Below are positions 1-11,905 of a DNA stretch of 64,000 bases, piece after piece. The number at the start of each line of letters is the position of its first letter. The stretch's first letter is position 1. The notes beneath the pieces are model-generated. The model did no database searches. It saw only the letters and a list, made by a program, of their open reading frames with translations, and was not told the DNA's origin. Both the position numbers and the translations under genes were made by a program. Source of the DNA: Hyperoodon ampullatus (lineage: Eukaryota > Chordata > Mammalia > Artiodactyla > Ziphiidae); assembly GCA_949752795.1 (NCBI GenBank), contig OX457057.1, forward strand, positions 5,012,632 to 5,076,631, read 5' to 3'.

Positions 1-1639
1 CTGTAGGAATGTAGGTCTGAGCAGAACAGTAATTCAGCTGTGGACAAGTGGGGGTGTTTACAGAGTCCCCTGCTCTTCCTTTCTCTCCTTGGATAACCTG
101 CAGATACTCTTTGCTATCAGACGCAATGCAGGATGCACAGGACCACGTCCCATAGGGTGATGTGCAAAGGGGCCTCCTTGCCCTTGGTCCTGGGAATCCA
201 GGTTTCCCTTCCTCCCTGTCTCTCCTTCCTTCCCTCCTCCATTCCTGGCCTGTGCCGTGTGGTACCCACCCCAGCCTCACGGTCCCTGGGCGAGCATCAT
301 CTGCAGCGAGGGCTGGCGTCTGTAATCTTTGATCTCCTCCTGTAACTCTGTGGGGCTCAGCCGGCTCTGTTTGACTCTGGTGCTGAACCATCAGCAGATG
401 TTGCTTCGCCTCCCTTCCCTCCTCCCTGGGAACATTATACCTTAACTAAAATCAGTAGGCCCAGGACATGCTTGGAATCTAGAATCTCATCTTTCACAAG
501 TTCTGCCTTGCTGTTAGAGTTCTCCTAGTGGCCATCGCTGGGCCGTGCAGGGTTGGGGGAGTGGCAGTGGGTGCACAGGCAGGGGCTCAGAGAGGGCCCC
601 TCTGCGGTGGAGGGGTGGCATGGCTGTGCTGGGCTGGATGGCCCTGCTGGGCAAGGGCCCGGGATGCTCTGAGAGCTGGTGCTGGGCTTCCTTCCCTGTT
701 CAGGGCTCCCTCCTGCATCCTGGCACCCCATCAAGTGTTAAGGAGCTCAGGCACCAAACCTAATGGAAACCCAGTCTCATTCTGCATCATCAGGCGCTAC
801 TGAAATGATCCTTCCCGTGCTGCATGCTGCAAATTAACAGTCTGACTTAATATACAATAAAAACCCAAGTATTGTACCAAGCAGTACTTCTTAGGTGGTG
901 GGGACACAGATGGAAATTCATTTAATGAACTACAAGTCCCCGATTGGATCCTAAACTTCTTGTAATTACCCTGGAAGGAACCCTGGTAGAAACCAAAAAA
1001 AAGCTCTTTGTATTCCCCCATCCTGCTTCATGGCAGCCAGCTTTCTCCATCTTTAAGATTGCCTTGTCGGAAATGAGTATCTTTATGTGAAGAGTTCTTC
1101 GGGGCCTGGCCAGCGGGTAGGGTTGGGCCACATGCAAATTAGCCAACTCCCTCCTCCCGCCCCAGGTTCTGAAAATAGGGTGATTTGCAAAGACTTTGGC
1201 ACTGAGCAGAATGTGACTTAAGTGGTATTGTGAAGAGTTTTACCCATAACCCCAGTGTCAGCTGGTGGATGATCTGGCTGGCTGCCAGGGGGATCAGGGA
1301 GACCTGGTCTTTGAAGCATCGGGCAGACAGAGTCTAGACAGAGCTCATCCTTGGCAGGTGACTCAAGCCTCCTCCTGGTAGTTTTCCTAAAGATGCTCTT
1401 CCAGTGTGGGAGGCCAGCAGAAGCGGTCCCCTAGGCCAGGAGTTGCTTTCCCTTCTGATGAGGCAGGAGGGGCGGGGGGACAGGAGGGATGGAGGTGCCT
1501 TGGACACCAGAGCAGAGCTGAGGACCACTCCTCGGGAGAGCCACCTCCCGCCTCCCACCTCCCACCATCAGGGGCCCCATGCATCGGGAGCCCTCTGGGA
1601 CGGGCCTCCCCCCAGGGGTCAGTTCCATGGGACGAATGT
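1..1639. other. Single-copy non-coding DNA, no gene seen
   Basis: Mixed-composition sequence with no interspersed repeat that I recognise and no frame resembling a known protein. Open frames here are below 120 codons, overlap on both strands and look like chance. The 3' part contains an octamer motif, listed separately, and a C-rich stretch near 1540-1570. Confidence 0.4.
1132..1139 (+). promoter_or_regulatory. POU octamer motif
   Basis: A perfect ATGCAAAT octamer, the binding sequence of POU-domain factors such as OCT1/OCT2/OCT4. It lies in unique sequence upstream of a conserved-looking block. A single 8-mer can occur by chance, so function is only inferred. Confidence 0.3.
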
Positions 1640-2220
1640 GGCAGCCACTAACTTGCCACACTCAGTAGGTATCACAACCTGTACCATATTTATTATGGGC
1701 AACAATTTGACTAACGGAGAATTTAGATTAATAGCATTCAGGCCGGAGAAGTAATTTCCTTTGAGAAAGCGATTTACATGCACTCTGCCAGAAAGAGCCG
1801 TCACCGCTCCCTCGTTGTGTCAGCTCAGATAATGAAGTTGAAAATAGCATGGAAGGTTAATAGGTCCGACTTATCTCCTTAGAACTGAAAAGGAAGATTT
1901 ACAGTGTGGAGGCTGTTTTACATATTTCCGCTGGGAATTGAAAGGGTTTTTTCCCCCCAAACAAGATTTATGAGAACCCGTGGTTCAAGGTATCTGCTTT
2001 GTTATTACTCCAAAGTGAGGCAGTAATCCCTTCACTTGGGTGGTGCCTGCATCCTTGACGAAGAGCCATCGCCCTGGCCAGGCCCGGGTCCGGATACTGG
2101 TGCTGCTGTGGGAAGAGTCTACTTTAAGAGGAGCCTTTCGACTCTGGAAGCTCACGTCATTGGTTTTGCTAACGACTAAAAGAGGTTTAAATATTTTCCA
2201 CCACCTGGATGTATTTTTTT
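1640..2220. promoter_or_regulatory. Candidate conserved non-coding element
   Basis: AT-rich unique sequence without repeat signatures, low in CpG, and dense in homeodomain-type TAAT/ATTA cores (for example around 1727 and 1858). It sits between GC-richer stretches. This texture is typical of vertebrate developmental enhancers. No alignment was possible, so conservation is a guess from base composition and motif density. Confidence 0.28.
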
Positions 2221-2224
2221 TTTA

Positions 2225-2684
2225 AATTCAATTTATTTTGTCATCATCGTTGACTGCCCCCAGAGCTTGGTGGGCTGGCCCTGGACTTGAGGAATATAGG
2301 GAAGCAGCTGGATCGGAGCAACGGAGGGTGCAGGAGTAGAAAGCAACAGGACTTCTGGACTCCAGGCAAGGAGTCAACAGAAGAGCTGTCGGCCTCTTAA
2401 GGAGCTTTCTTGGAAGTTCCACCCAACCACTTCTGGTAACATCTCACTGGCCAACTCCATGTGCAAAGGGGACTGGGACGGGTGGTCTTTATTCAGTACT
2501 TGCCTGCCAGTGATAAAATCTGGGTGTGTTGCTTAGGAAGAACCGGAGAATGGTTATTGGTAGCACAAATGCTTAGCGCATTTATTTTTAGTTTTTCTTG
2601 TTTTCTGTTAAATGCATTCGAACGATAAAATTCCCCTTCGATACTGCTTAAGCTGTGTTCCACAATTTTCTTTTTTTCCCAACG
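2225..2684. other. Unassigned stretch before the L1 block
   Basis: About 460 bp with no gene. The part near 2380-2490 has the feel of an old interspersed repeat, but I cannot name a family. The boundary with the antisense L1 begins near 2685. Confidence 0.25.
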
Positions 2685-4640
2685 TTATATTAGGAAAAAT
2701 CTCAAACATAAAGAAAAGTGGAAAGAATTGTACCTTACGTCCTTATACCCATCCCTTTAACATTTTGCTCTGTTTGCCCAATCACATATCCATTCATGTA
2801 TCTATTCATCAATCGATCTTAGTTTTGGATGCATTTCATAGTGAATTGCAGATAACAGTCCATGTCACTCCTAAATATTTAGGAACGCATATTATGAACT
2901 GTTTATTTAGTTTTTAAGGTAAAATTTACATATAGTGAAATGCACAATCTTAAGTTGCCTTTTGATGAGCTCTGACAAATGCGTACACCCACATCACGTG
3001 TCTTTTAAGATACAGACATTTCCATCATCCCAAAAGGCTCCCTTTTTTTGCCTCTCCCCAGTCAGTACACCCGTACCACAGGCAACCACTGTTTTGATTA
3101 TTTTTTTCACCAGATTGTTTTTGCCTGTTCTAGAACTTCATATAAATGAATTCGTATAATGTGTACTTTTCTGGATAAGGCTTTCTTCACTCAGCATGAT
3201 TTTGAGATTCATCTATGTCATTCCATGTATCAGTAGTTGTTTTTTTTTTTCTTTTTATTGATGAGTAATAATCTATTGTATGAATGTACCAGAGTTTGTT
3301 TATCCATTTGTTAATGGACATCTGGTGTGTTTCCAGTTTTTGGCTATTATGAATAAAACTGCCATGAATATTTTGTACAAATCTTTTTTTTTGGGGATTT
3401 GTGTTTTTATATCTCTGGAATAAATGCCTAAGAGAAAATTGTTGGGTGCTATTTTTTCTTTTAAAAGAAACTGGCAGACTTTTCCCCTAAAGTGATTGGA
3501 CCATTTCACATTTCCACCAACAATGTATGACGGTTCCAGTTGCTCCACATGCTTGCCAACATTTAATGTTGTCAGTCTTTTTAATTTTAGCCATTCTGGT
3601 GGGTGTATAGTGGATCTCATTATAGTTTCAATTTACATTTCCCTGATGACTAACAATATTTTTGATGTGCTACTGGCCATTCATATATCTTCCTTTATGA
3701 AGTGTCTGTTCCAATCTTTTGCCCATTAAAATTTTTGGATTTTATTTTTATTATAGGCTTGTAGGAGTTCTTTATCTAGTCTGGATACAAGTCCTTAGTC
3801 AGCGGTATGTTTTGCAAATATTTTCCCCTAGGGTGTGGCCTGCTTTTTCATTTTTATAATGGTGTCTTTTTAGGAGCAGTTTTAAATTTTGCTGAAGTTT
3901 AATTTATCACTCTTTTCCTTTTGGTTGTTGCTCTCCATGTCCTCTCTAAGAAATCTTTGCTTGCTACCTCATTCTGAAGATATTCTCCTATGTTTTCTTC
4001 TAGAAGCTTTATAGTTTTAGCTTTTACATGTGAGTCTGTTATCCATCTTAAATTAATTTTTGTATATGGTGTAAGGTAGGAGAAGTGTAAGGTTAATTTC
4101 CATATTGATGTCCAGTTGTGTCAGTATTGTTTGCTGAAAAGACCTTCCTTTCCCCATTGGATTGCTCTGGTACCTAAAATGAATTAACCATATAAGAGTG
4201 GGTGTATTCTGGGCTCTTTTCTGTTCCACTAATCTATTTGTTTGTCCTGTGTCAGTACGTTGCCATCTTGATTGCTGTAGCTTCATAGCAAGTCTTGAAG
4301 ACAGGCTTCCGACTCTGTTCTTTTTAAAAATAGCTTTGGCTATTCTACTTCCTTTGCATTTTCCTTTTAAATTTTAGAATCACTTTGTCAATTTATAAAA
4401 AAAAAATCCTGCAGGTGTTTTCAGTGGAATGGTGTTAGAGGTATAGATCAATTTGGAGACAATTGTCATCTTTAAAATACTGAGTCTTCCAATCCATAAG
4501 TATGGTATATCTCTCCGTTTATTTAGGTCTTCTTTAATCTTCCTCAGTAATGTTTTGTAGTTTTCAGTGTAGAGGTTTTGCACATCATTTGTTACTTTAT
4601 TTCTAGGCATTTTATGTTTTTTGGACACTATTGTGTCCCA
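2685..4640 (-). mobile_element. Ancient L1 (L1M class), antisense, 3' half
   Basis: Read on the minus strand this is the 3' half of an old mammalian L1: decayed ORF2 C-terminal coding (about 4630 down to 3250) followed by an L1M-type 3' UTR (about 3240 to 2685). The plus strand shows typical antisense L1 phrases, for example the region around 3290-3360 and the simple-repeat-like bases at 2790-2820. Frameshifts and stops break the frame, so it is a fossil. A homologous 3' UTR occurs at 45940-46300. Confidence 0.85.
3300..4628 (-). pseudogene. Decayed L1 ORF2 (reverse transcriptase/C-terminal) remnant
   Basis: Three short minus-strand frames carry L1 ORF2p-like sequence in the expected order. 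Frame 4628-4380 contains the RT-thumb-side motif around WIGRLSILKM. Frame 4286-4053 contains a segment near TNRLVEQKRAQNTPTL, and frame 3620-3300 the region around LFIIAKNWKHTRCP. ORF2p normally supplies endonuclease and reverse transcriptase for retrotransposition. Here the frame is broken repeatedly and no endonuclease or catalytic RT core is present, so it is inactive. Confidence 0.8.
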
Positions 4641-6045
4641 ATTAAGACAATGGATTTTCTATTTCTTTCTTTATATCTGTCAGTTTTTGCTTTTTGTCTT
4701 TTAAGCCTTATTATTGGGCACATTCAAATTTATGATTGAAATGTCTCCCTGATTAATTACCATTTGTCATAATGGAATGTTTCTACTTCTGATAACACTC
4801 TTGACCTTGAAATTTATATAGCCACTCCTGCCGTCCTATGCTTATGGTTTGCATGGTTTTTCTGTTTTCACATATTACTTTCTTTGTCTCTATATTTAAA
4901 GTATTTTTCTTGTAGACAGCATATGGTTGGGTCTTGTTTTTTCAACAGTTCTAACAGTCTCTGGAGTGCTTAGTCTATTTACATATAATGTAATTATTGA
5001 TATAGTTGGATTTAGGTCTACAGTGTTGATAATTGTTTTCTGTTTGTCTCATCTGTTTTTTTTTATTTCTCTTGGGGTTAATTGAATGTTTAAAAATAGT
5101 TTCATTTTAATTTCTCTTTTTAGCTGTGTTCTTTGCATGTTGTGCATTTTGGGGGTGATTGCACTAGGGAATATAATATATATTATATAAATTTTCATAG
5201 TCTACTTATAGTTAGTATTTATACCACTTCATGGTAAGAATTGTTCATTGTAAGGATCTTGCAAAAATATAGTTTAATGTATCTCTACTCCTTCATGCTA
5301 TACTTGTTATATGTATTACATCTATATATGCTGTAAACCTCATATTGTACTTTTCTTTTCTTTTTTTTTTTGCTGTAAATAGTCACATATATTTTAGGAA
5401 AATAAGAGAAGAAAATGATATCTTTTATAATCGCTCACATTTCTGAGGATCTTTGTTCCTCCCTGAAATCAGAATTCCCGTTTGTATGACTTCTCTTCAG
5501 CCTGAAGAATTTCACTTAAATTTTTTCATAGGGAACATGTTATGGTAGTAAATTTTCTTATATTTTATTTTTCCAAATGTCTCTATTTACCTTCATTATT
5601 GGGAGATATTTTCATTGTGTATAGAGTTCTTGGTTGACAGTTTTTCCTTTTAGCATATTAAAGATGTTGTTCTCCTCTCTTCTATCCTCTTGTTCTTGAT
5701 AAGAAGTTATTCAGCATTTATTTATTTATATCTTTTATGTAATGTGTTATCTCTGGGTGCCTTCTCTGTGTCTTTGATGTTAGTCACTTTGACCTTGATG
5801 TGCCGAGAAATTTTTTGCTTCGTTTGTTTACTTTGTTTGGGGTTTGCTGAACTTCTTGAACCTGAAAATCTATGTCTTTCAACACATTTGGGAACATTTG
5901 GTCCATTATTTCCTCAAATAATTTTTTTCTTCCCTATTCTCATTGTTGTCTTCTGGGACTCCAGGTATATGTATATTTGACCTTGCATTATTTTCTCACA
6001 GATCATCAAAACTTGTTCACTTTTAAAAAACATTTTTGTTTTCCC
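4641..6045 (-). mobile_element. Antisense L1M 5'-UTR-type sequence
   Basis: Very T-rich plus-strand sequence that reads as the antisense of the long 5' UTR of L1M elements, for example the stretch around 4910-5010 and the run near 5930-6000. It directly abuts the ORF2 remnant, so either most of ORF1 and ORF2 was deleted or two separate L1 copies lie next to each other. No open coding remains. Confidence 0.65.
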
Positions 6046-6049
6046 AATA

Positions 6050-6275
6050 GATCAGGATTTATTAACCCCAGCACGACTGACATTTTGGGCCAGATCAACT
6101 GGTTGCCCTGTGTGGGAAGGGTTTCCTGTGTATTGTCAGATGATTAGCAGAATCCCTGGCCTCTACACTGGATGCCAGTAGCATAGCCTCCCAGTTGTGA
6201 CAACCAAAAATGTCTCCCGACATTCCTGAATATCTGTTGGGGGACAAAATCACCTCCAGTTGAAAATCACTGAAA
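6050..6275 (-). mobile_element. MER20 (hAT-Charlie non-autonomous DNA transposon)
   Basis: About 220 bp matching the MER20 consensus in reverse orientation: a start resembling the end of MER20 (GACATTTTGGGCC near 6078), the central TGTGACAACCAAAAATGTCTCC at about 6196, and an end at GTTGAAAATCACTG. It splits antisense L1M sequence, which resumes just after it. MER20 spread in early placental mammals, and some copies act as hormone-responsive enhancers in uterine cells. Nothing here shows this copy does. Confidence 0.85.
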
Positions 6276-6279
6276 TAAA

Positions 6280-6525
6280 TCAACAGAAATTATCCAGGCT
6301 TCAAGTTCACTGACTCTTCCTCTGTTATCTCGAGTCCAGTAAATACATTTCAGACATTTTATCTTTTAGTTATAGCATTTTCATTTGGTTCTTTTTTTTT
6401 GTCGTTTCTACTTCTTTAATGAGATGACCTATCTGTACATTCATTACAAACAGAATTTTTTACAAATTAGAATTTCAGCATTGTTTTAAAATATCGGTCT
6501 TATTATTATTCATATATGGTGAGTC
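6280..6525 (-). mobile_element. Antisense L1M 5'-UTR, continuation after MER20
   Basis: The L1M antisense text interrupted by MER20 continues here, with the typical run around 6300-6400 including TTTTCATTTGGTTC. It ends at a sharp change of composition near 6525. Confidence 0.6.
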
Positions 6526-7030
6526 TAACCCATCAGGAGATGATTGCCATTGAAAATATAATTTGTTATTCACAGCTCCCAAGAGGAAGGGGCACAGCAT
6601 GTCATACTGGGCTACATGGGAAGCACCAGAGCTGGTCCAGAGGCAGAAGGAGCAAAAGGAAAAAATGTGAACAAGAGCCTTTGTTGTAGTTTTTGAGGGA
6701 AGGGCAAAGCAAGGCAGGGTAAGCAGGGATAGGATTGGCTAGTTGGAATAACTCCAGTGGGCTCTAGGGGGTAGAGGCTGCCCCTAGTTGTCTGGTACTG
6801 GCCCTGGGGTGATTAGGGCAAGAGAATAGTGGTCTGTATGTGAGAGCCCAGTAAAGGAGATGATCAGGGTATGGCCTTCAGATTGGTTGGTTTTCATATG
6901 AAAGGTACGCTCCTGGGCAAGCTGTTTGCTATCTCTAGGAATTAGCTAACCCTAGGAGGAACAGTCCCTTCCAGTATCAGCAAGGCCCCCAGATGTCAAA
7001 AAATCCAGATGAAAAGACTAGCTTGATACA
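6526..7030. mobile_element. Unclassified ~0.5 kb insertion in L1, LTR-like texture
   Basis: This block is GC-balanced and purine-rich, in contrast to the T-rich L1 sequence on both sides, so it probably inserted into it. Its length and composition suit a solitary ancient LTR or other interspersed repeat. I could not identify a family or clear terminal dinucleotides. Confidence 0.35.
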
Positions 7031-7690
7031 GACATTTGTGGCATCTCAGAGTCAGTCTTTAGTTTTCTCTTGAGTATGAGTCACATTTTCCTGCTTGTAT
7101 GTTTTTGTAAGTTGGGATTGTATTCTGGACCTTGTGAATGATAATATGCAAGGACTTGGGGTTCTGTTATGTTATTCTGAATAATATCAAGTTTTTGTTT
7201 TAGCAGACACTTAACTTTGCCAAATTCAAACTCTAAACTGTTCCTTTTGAGCTGGGCAGCAGCAGAAATCTCGGTTCAGGTCTGTAGCCTTAGCTGGGTT
7301 GCTTAGAGCCTGCTCCATGCGTGTATAATTCAGGGATTAGCCAGAGATTTGGGCTGAGTTTACACACAGAATTTGGAACTCCGGCTGTTGGCTCTCTCCT
7401 TTTAGGGATTTCCTCCTGCATTTTCTAGATGCCGTGGTCACCCACACTCTGTCCTCTGATTCTACAGCCAGCAAACTGCAGGTTTCTATCTGAGTATTAA
7501 TTGCTCCCTGATACTGACTGTGGTCTGCCTCAGGCAAAAAGCTGTAAAGAAAAAAACCCCAAAAAACCCTCAGAAACTCACCCGGTACTATCAGCTTCTC
7601 CTAAGTGTCCAGATCTCTCCAATTTCTGCCTGCTTTTGGTCTCTCACAGGTGTCTTCAGATTAAAAGATATATATTTTAAATTTGGAGAG
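7031..7690 (-). mobile_element. Antisense L1M 5'-UTR, distal part
   Basis: The L1M antisense 5'-UTR pattern resumes (for example 7080-7200) and runs toward the element's 5' end. The small plus and minus frames here have no protein resemblance. Confidence 0.5.
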
Positions 7691-8650
7691 TTTGTCCAAT
7701 ACTAGCTACTCCTCCATTATTGGAAGAGGAATTTCTTTGTGTCCCATAAATTTTGACATATAGCAATTTTACTGCATGCTATAAACATTGAAAAAATCTC
7801 CCTTTTGATTTTTCCATTAACAAGGATCAATAGAATGTTTCTTAGCTCCTAGATATATTGTATTTACAAGCGATCCTTTTGTTAATATTTTAAAAATTTA
7901 TTATGTTATGCTCTCAACATGGTTTGTATGATGTTGATTCTCTGGCATTTACTGAATCTTCCTTTATGGCCTGGTGCACGTTTAATTTTTGTGAATGATC
8001 TATGTGCACTCAAAAACGATGTGTATTCTCTGTTGGGTGAATTCTCCATGTATTTATTAGTTTAACCATAATAAATATCTTTGTTTTTTGCTTTTTGTGG
8101 TGTTTAAACCATCAGTTTCCAAGAGGGATGTGTTAAAGTCTCCAACCAAATCTCTTGATTTATTGGTTTCTTTTCGTAGCTCTGTCAGTTGTTATTCTGA
8201 TTTTTTCTTTCTTTCTTTCTTTTTTTTTTTTTTTTTAAGGCTAAATTCTTAGGTCTCCTATCTTTTCACGATTTTTGTATCTTCTTGAGTTATGGCTCCT
8301 TTTGGAAGCATCTAATGTCCGTCTATCTCTCTTCTCCATCCTTTGGCTCTGTGCATCCTTTGAGTGTAAGGTTTTTACATCTCTCTTTAATTCTGGGAAA
8401 TTCTTGGTTATTAGTTCTTCATTTGTTTCCCCCTCCATTTATGTCTCTGTCCTTCTGAGTCTCCTAGAATATGGATGTTGACAGGTCAACTTCTGTTCTC
8501 CAAATTTCCTTTTATTTATCTACTTAAAAAAATATTTTCCATCTCTTTATCCTTTCCTGATGCTTTCTGGGAAAGTTCCCTGATGTGATCTTCTAGCTCA
8601 CTAGATTATTCCTTGGTTGTTACTGAGTGCTTGATTTTAGGAATAAAATG
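7691..8650 (-). mobile_element. Second antisense L1M 5'-UTR fragment
   Basis: The T-rich antisense L1 5'-UTR text restarts from an internal position, for example around 7740-7900 and 8255-8500. Positions equivalent to part of 40123-42536 recur here. This indicates a second, independent old L1 copy in the same orientation. Confidence 0.6.
8201..8236 (+). repeat. (TTTC)n / poly-T tract
   Basis: A run of TTTC units passing into about 20 T residues, inside the antisense L1. Confidence 0.85.
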
Positions 8651-8775
8651 TAAGTCTGCACCTCCGGTAGATTTCATCCCCTCATGTGAGTCCAGAGGGG
8701 TGCCTGGAGCTCTGTGCACCCTTGGCACTGTCCCCACCCTTCCCATGTGTCCCCTCACCACCACTCCCTACCCCT

Positions 8776-9025
8776 TTTTTAAAAAAAAAATTTATTTTAG
8801 TTATTTTTTTAAATTTTTGGCTGCGTTGGGTCTTCGTTGTGGTGCACGGGCTTCTCATTGCAGTGGCCTCTCTTATTGCAGAGCACGGTGCACGCGGGCT
8901 TCAGTAGTTGTGGCGTGTGGGCTTAGTTGCTCCGCGGCATGTGGGATCTGCCCGGGCCAGGGCTTGAATCCGTATCCCCTGCATTGGCAGGCGGATTCCT
9001 AACCACTGTGCCACCAGGGGAGCCC
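8776..9025 (-). mobile_element. CHR SINE, long type, minus strand
   Basis: A tRNA-derived SINE read in reverse: T/A-rich tail first (8776-8815), then the body, ending with the tRNA-like head (rc of GGGCTCCCCTGGTGGCACAG). A 15-bp TSD with one mismatch flanks it, at 8761-8775 and 9026-9040. The family is transcribed by RNA polymerase III and mobilised by L1. Body divergence suggests an older copy than the short-type SINEs. Confidence 0.9.
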
Positions 9026-9109
9026 CCACTCCCTACCTCTTATCATTGACCACCACAAGGGTCTCGGAGTCCCAGGACCCTTCCCCAGGGAGACCTTTCC
9101 TCACCATTC

Positions 9110-9330
9110 CATGGGGAATCCACTCTCATCCTTTTTACCTTCTCCATCATATCTATCACCATCCGGTACTTGCTGCATTTTCTTTCTTTACCTTATTTAT
9201 TTTCTGTCTCTCCTGCCAGAATGTAAGGGCCAGGAAGGCAGCACTTCTTGTCTGTTTTGTTCTCTAATATTTCCCCAGCATCTGGCATGTAGTGGACACT
9301 CAATAAATATTTGCTAAGTGAATCAATGAT
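9110..9330 (+). mobile_element. L2 LINE 3' end
   Basis: The typical L2 3' UTR: AGAATGTAAGGGCC near 9220, a CCAGCATCTGGCATGTAGT-like segment near 9278, and the terminal CAATAAATATTTGCTAAGTG near 9300. L2 is an ancient mammalian LINE, inactive in placental mammals. Confidence 0.8.
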
Positions 9331-9474
9331 TGTACTATAGTCTTTCTTTATTTCACCTATTATTATTATTAATTTTTTAGAGCTACCCTTTATTGAACAG
9401 CTTCTTTGAGGCAGAAAGAGTGCTAGGGTCTTTATATTCATGGCATTATTTACATATTTATTTATTAATTTCTG

Positions 9475-9665
9475 TAGATTCTTATTGTGGAAAAATATGT
9501 GTAATATAAAATTCATCACTTTAACCCTTTTTAGGTGGATAGTTCGTTGGCACTGAGTACGTTCACATTCTTGTGCAACCATCACCCCGTCCACCTCCAG
9601 ACCTTTTTCATCTCCCCAGGTTGAAACTCTGTCCCCATGAAACAAAGCTTTTTTGTGTTTCATAC
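9475..9665 (-). mobile_element. L1M 3'-UTR fragment, antisense
   Basis: The plus strand reads as an antisense L1M 3' UTR, including TTGTGCAACCATCACCCCG near 9572 and CTTTTTCATCTCCCC near 9603. It is heavily diverged. Confidence 0.7.
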
Positions 9666-9669
9666 CCAG

Positions 9670-11260
9670 TGTTTCCACCTGGTTCTGCTTTGCAACTGCC
9701 TGTTCCTACTTTATCTTCCCCATATCTGCCCTTATCTCTTGGAGGATATTTATTTCTTAGCTTGAATTCTTGTGTTTGGGCTATTACCCCTCCTTCGTGG
9801 ACAGCAGTATCTCCTGTCTTTCTCTCAGGGTGGCTGCTCTCCTTAGAGGCCTTGTGATTTCCCCCCCCGGGGGTCCCAGCCATCTTGGATGACAACAGGA
9901 CTTGGGAGAGGTAGTGCCAGACCCATACTGGGGCTTTTCCCGATGAGCTTTTACGAACGGGCGGGGGCAGGGGTGCCCCTCAGTATGGAGACCTGGGTGT
10001 TAAAGCTGGGCTTGCTCGTTCCCTGATTTCTGGTGCCCCCGCTTGCACCCTGGCCAACCGGACCCTCTTCTGAAAGCTGCCAGCCTTTGCAGCAAGCCCC
10101 TCGTCTGTGGGGCGGAACGCTTGGAGGTCACCCCACTGCCCGTCCCCGTTGTCGCATGCTCCCGCCTTCTCCGACCCCAGCCATCACGGCTGACATGGGG
10201 CGTGGGGCTGGTGCTTCTTCTCTTTTGCTGTCCTTCCCTAGCAACAGGGTGAGACATGACTGTCCAGGGAAGGTGAAGTGAGTCGTGGGGCTCTGGAAGG
10301 CTCGCTTGCAGCCCCACTCAGCCTGGAGCTGGCTCCCCTCCCAGTTCCCAGGCCTGCAAATGCCTCAGTCACCCTTCCTTCCCCTAAGAAGTTCTCACCG
10401 CTTCTACTTCTTGCTCAGGGGTCTCTCCAGAGGAGCTGGCACATGCCTCCCTCCTCCTGAGCTACCTCTGCTTTGAAGCTGCTTTGTTCCAAAGGGCGAA
10501 GGGGTGGGGGAATTGTAGCAAATGGCCATGCTTGGGGTGAGGCCTCGAGGAGCATGTCCTGTGGGGAGAGGCCCGGAGAGCGAGCAGAGGAACAGTCTGG
10601 AAGTCTCCCCATCCTGTGGAGCAGGCCAGGCCTCGGGGGCCACGGTCCTGCTAGGGACAGAGGGGGTCAGCAGGTGCCTGCAGCCCTTTCCTTGGGGCCT
10701 CTTCCCCTTGTGGCTTGAGGTCCTGGGTTATGTGGCTTCCCTTGGCTCTGACCTTGGTGCCATGGACCCAGTTACTTTCAAAGTCGGTTTCTCCGCTTTC
10801 CCGCCCTTATTTGTTAACCTTCCCCCATGCCTGCTCCTCCTCTTGCCCAGTGGGCTGCCAGCGACTCCCAAGTCTCAGCTCGGTGTTGTAAAGTGGTCAG
10901 GCTTGTTTCAGAAAGAGACTTCGTGGGAAGCCACAGACATGTTTTTATAGAATTCCAGTGTCTTCGGGCAGGAAGGAACTTTGGAGGTGACGGGTCTTGT
11001 TGGTCTCAGATGATCTTATGTTTCACTCACTAGTGACTCATTTAATGAACTCAGATCCCATGCTGATGGGAAAACCCTCACACTTTCTTTTGGCTGCACA
11101 CTTAAATATTTACAGTTATTTGTTATTACATGTCTAGTTTCTTTAAGTTTTAAGGACCTGGATATTGGAGTAATAGTGTTGGGTGATGATCTGATGGGAA
11201 GTTCTTATGTATCACGAAAGCCCGGAGTCTTCACAGCACTCCCCAGCACCTCATCATTGC
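9670..11260. other. GC-richer unique DNA, no gene seen
   Basis: About 1.6 kb without recognised repeats. Several frames of 60-142 codons exist on both strands, but they overlap one another, are proline/serine rich and match no protein family I recognise. A C/G run lies at 9860-9871. Confidence 0.35.
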
Positions 11261-11264
11261 TGAC

Positions 11265-11355
11265 CCTCTAAGCTCCACGAGAACGGGATTTTGTCTTTTG
11301 TTCCCTGCTCTCCCCTGCAGCTCCTAGGACCATGCTCTCAATACGTATTTGCTGA
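11265..11355 (+). mobile_element. L2 3'-end fragment
   Basis: A short relic: TAAGCTCCACGAGAACGGGA-like sequence near 11270, followed by CAATACGTATTTGCTGAA at 11339. This is the standard L2 tail in sense orientation. Confidence 0.6.
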
Positions 11356-11419
11356 AAAAACAAGTGACATAGTTTAGAACCTTACCCCTGAAGCCCTGCC
11401 CTTCTCTTAGCTCCATCCT

Positions 11420-11905
11420 GAGCTTGAACACTTTCAAGGCTGGGGAGCTCACCATCTGGCGTGGCGACCCGCCTGCCACTTCTGAGTGGTATAAATAAAT
11501 GGTCAGGAAGTTCTGTCTGTTGAGCTTAAATGATTCCCGTTGAATATATATTAGCCCTGCACCTGTCGTCCAGAACCACAGAGAATGCCTTGAATCCATC
11601 TTGTCCATGACAGCAGCTCTGCCTTTGAAGACAGCGTTGTGGGTGCCCTTGGGCGTCTCTAATGAGCAAATGTCTCTTCTTCTTTCCTTCTTCTTCACAG
11701 GACTTGCTGTTGCTATTCTCTGTCTTAATCATCCTTCTCTGGGTGAGCTCTTTTTTTCAGTTCTGCTTTGAAATGTGGTAGCCAAACCAGCGCCAAGCCA
11801 TGAATGTGCTGCTGATCAGGGCAGAGGAATGGCATTGCCACCTTCTTTTCATTGATGTTATCCTCGCATTAACTCAGCCAAGTGAACGCCTTTCAAGTTG
11901 GTGCT
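11420..11905 (-). mobile_element. CR1/L3-type LINE, antisense 3' portion
   Basis: The plus strand follows the antisense of the 3' coding end and UTR of CR1/L3 elements: CACTTTCAAGGCTGGGGAGC near 11430, a GGTCAGGAAGTTCTG motif near 11501, a segment near 11768-11830 (AAATGTGGTAGCC, CTGATCAGGGCAGAG) and TTAACTCAGCC at 11870. These elements died before or early in placental evolution. No coding capacity remains. Confidence 0.65.

Noticed and set aside
9193..9678. 161-codon minus frame
   Set aside because: Spans an L2 3' end and an antisense L1M 3' UTR; a chimera of repeats.
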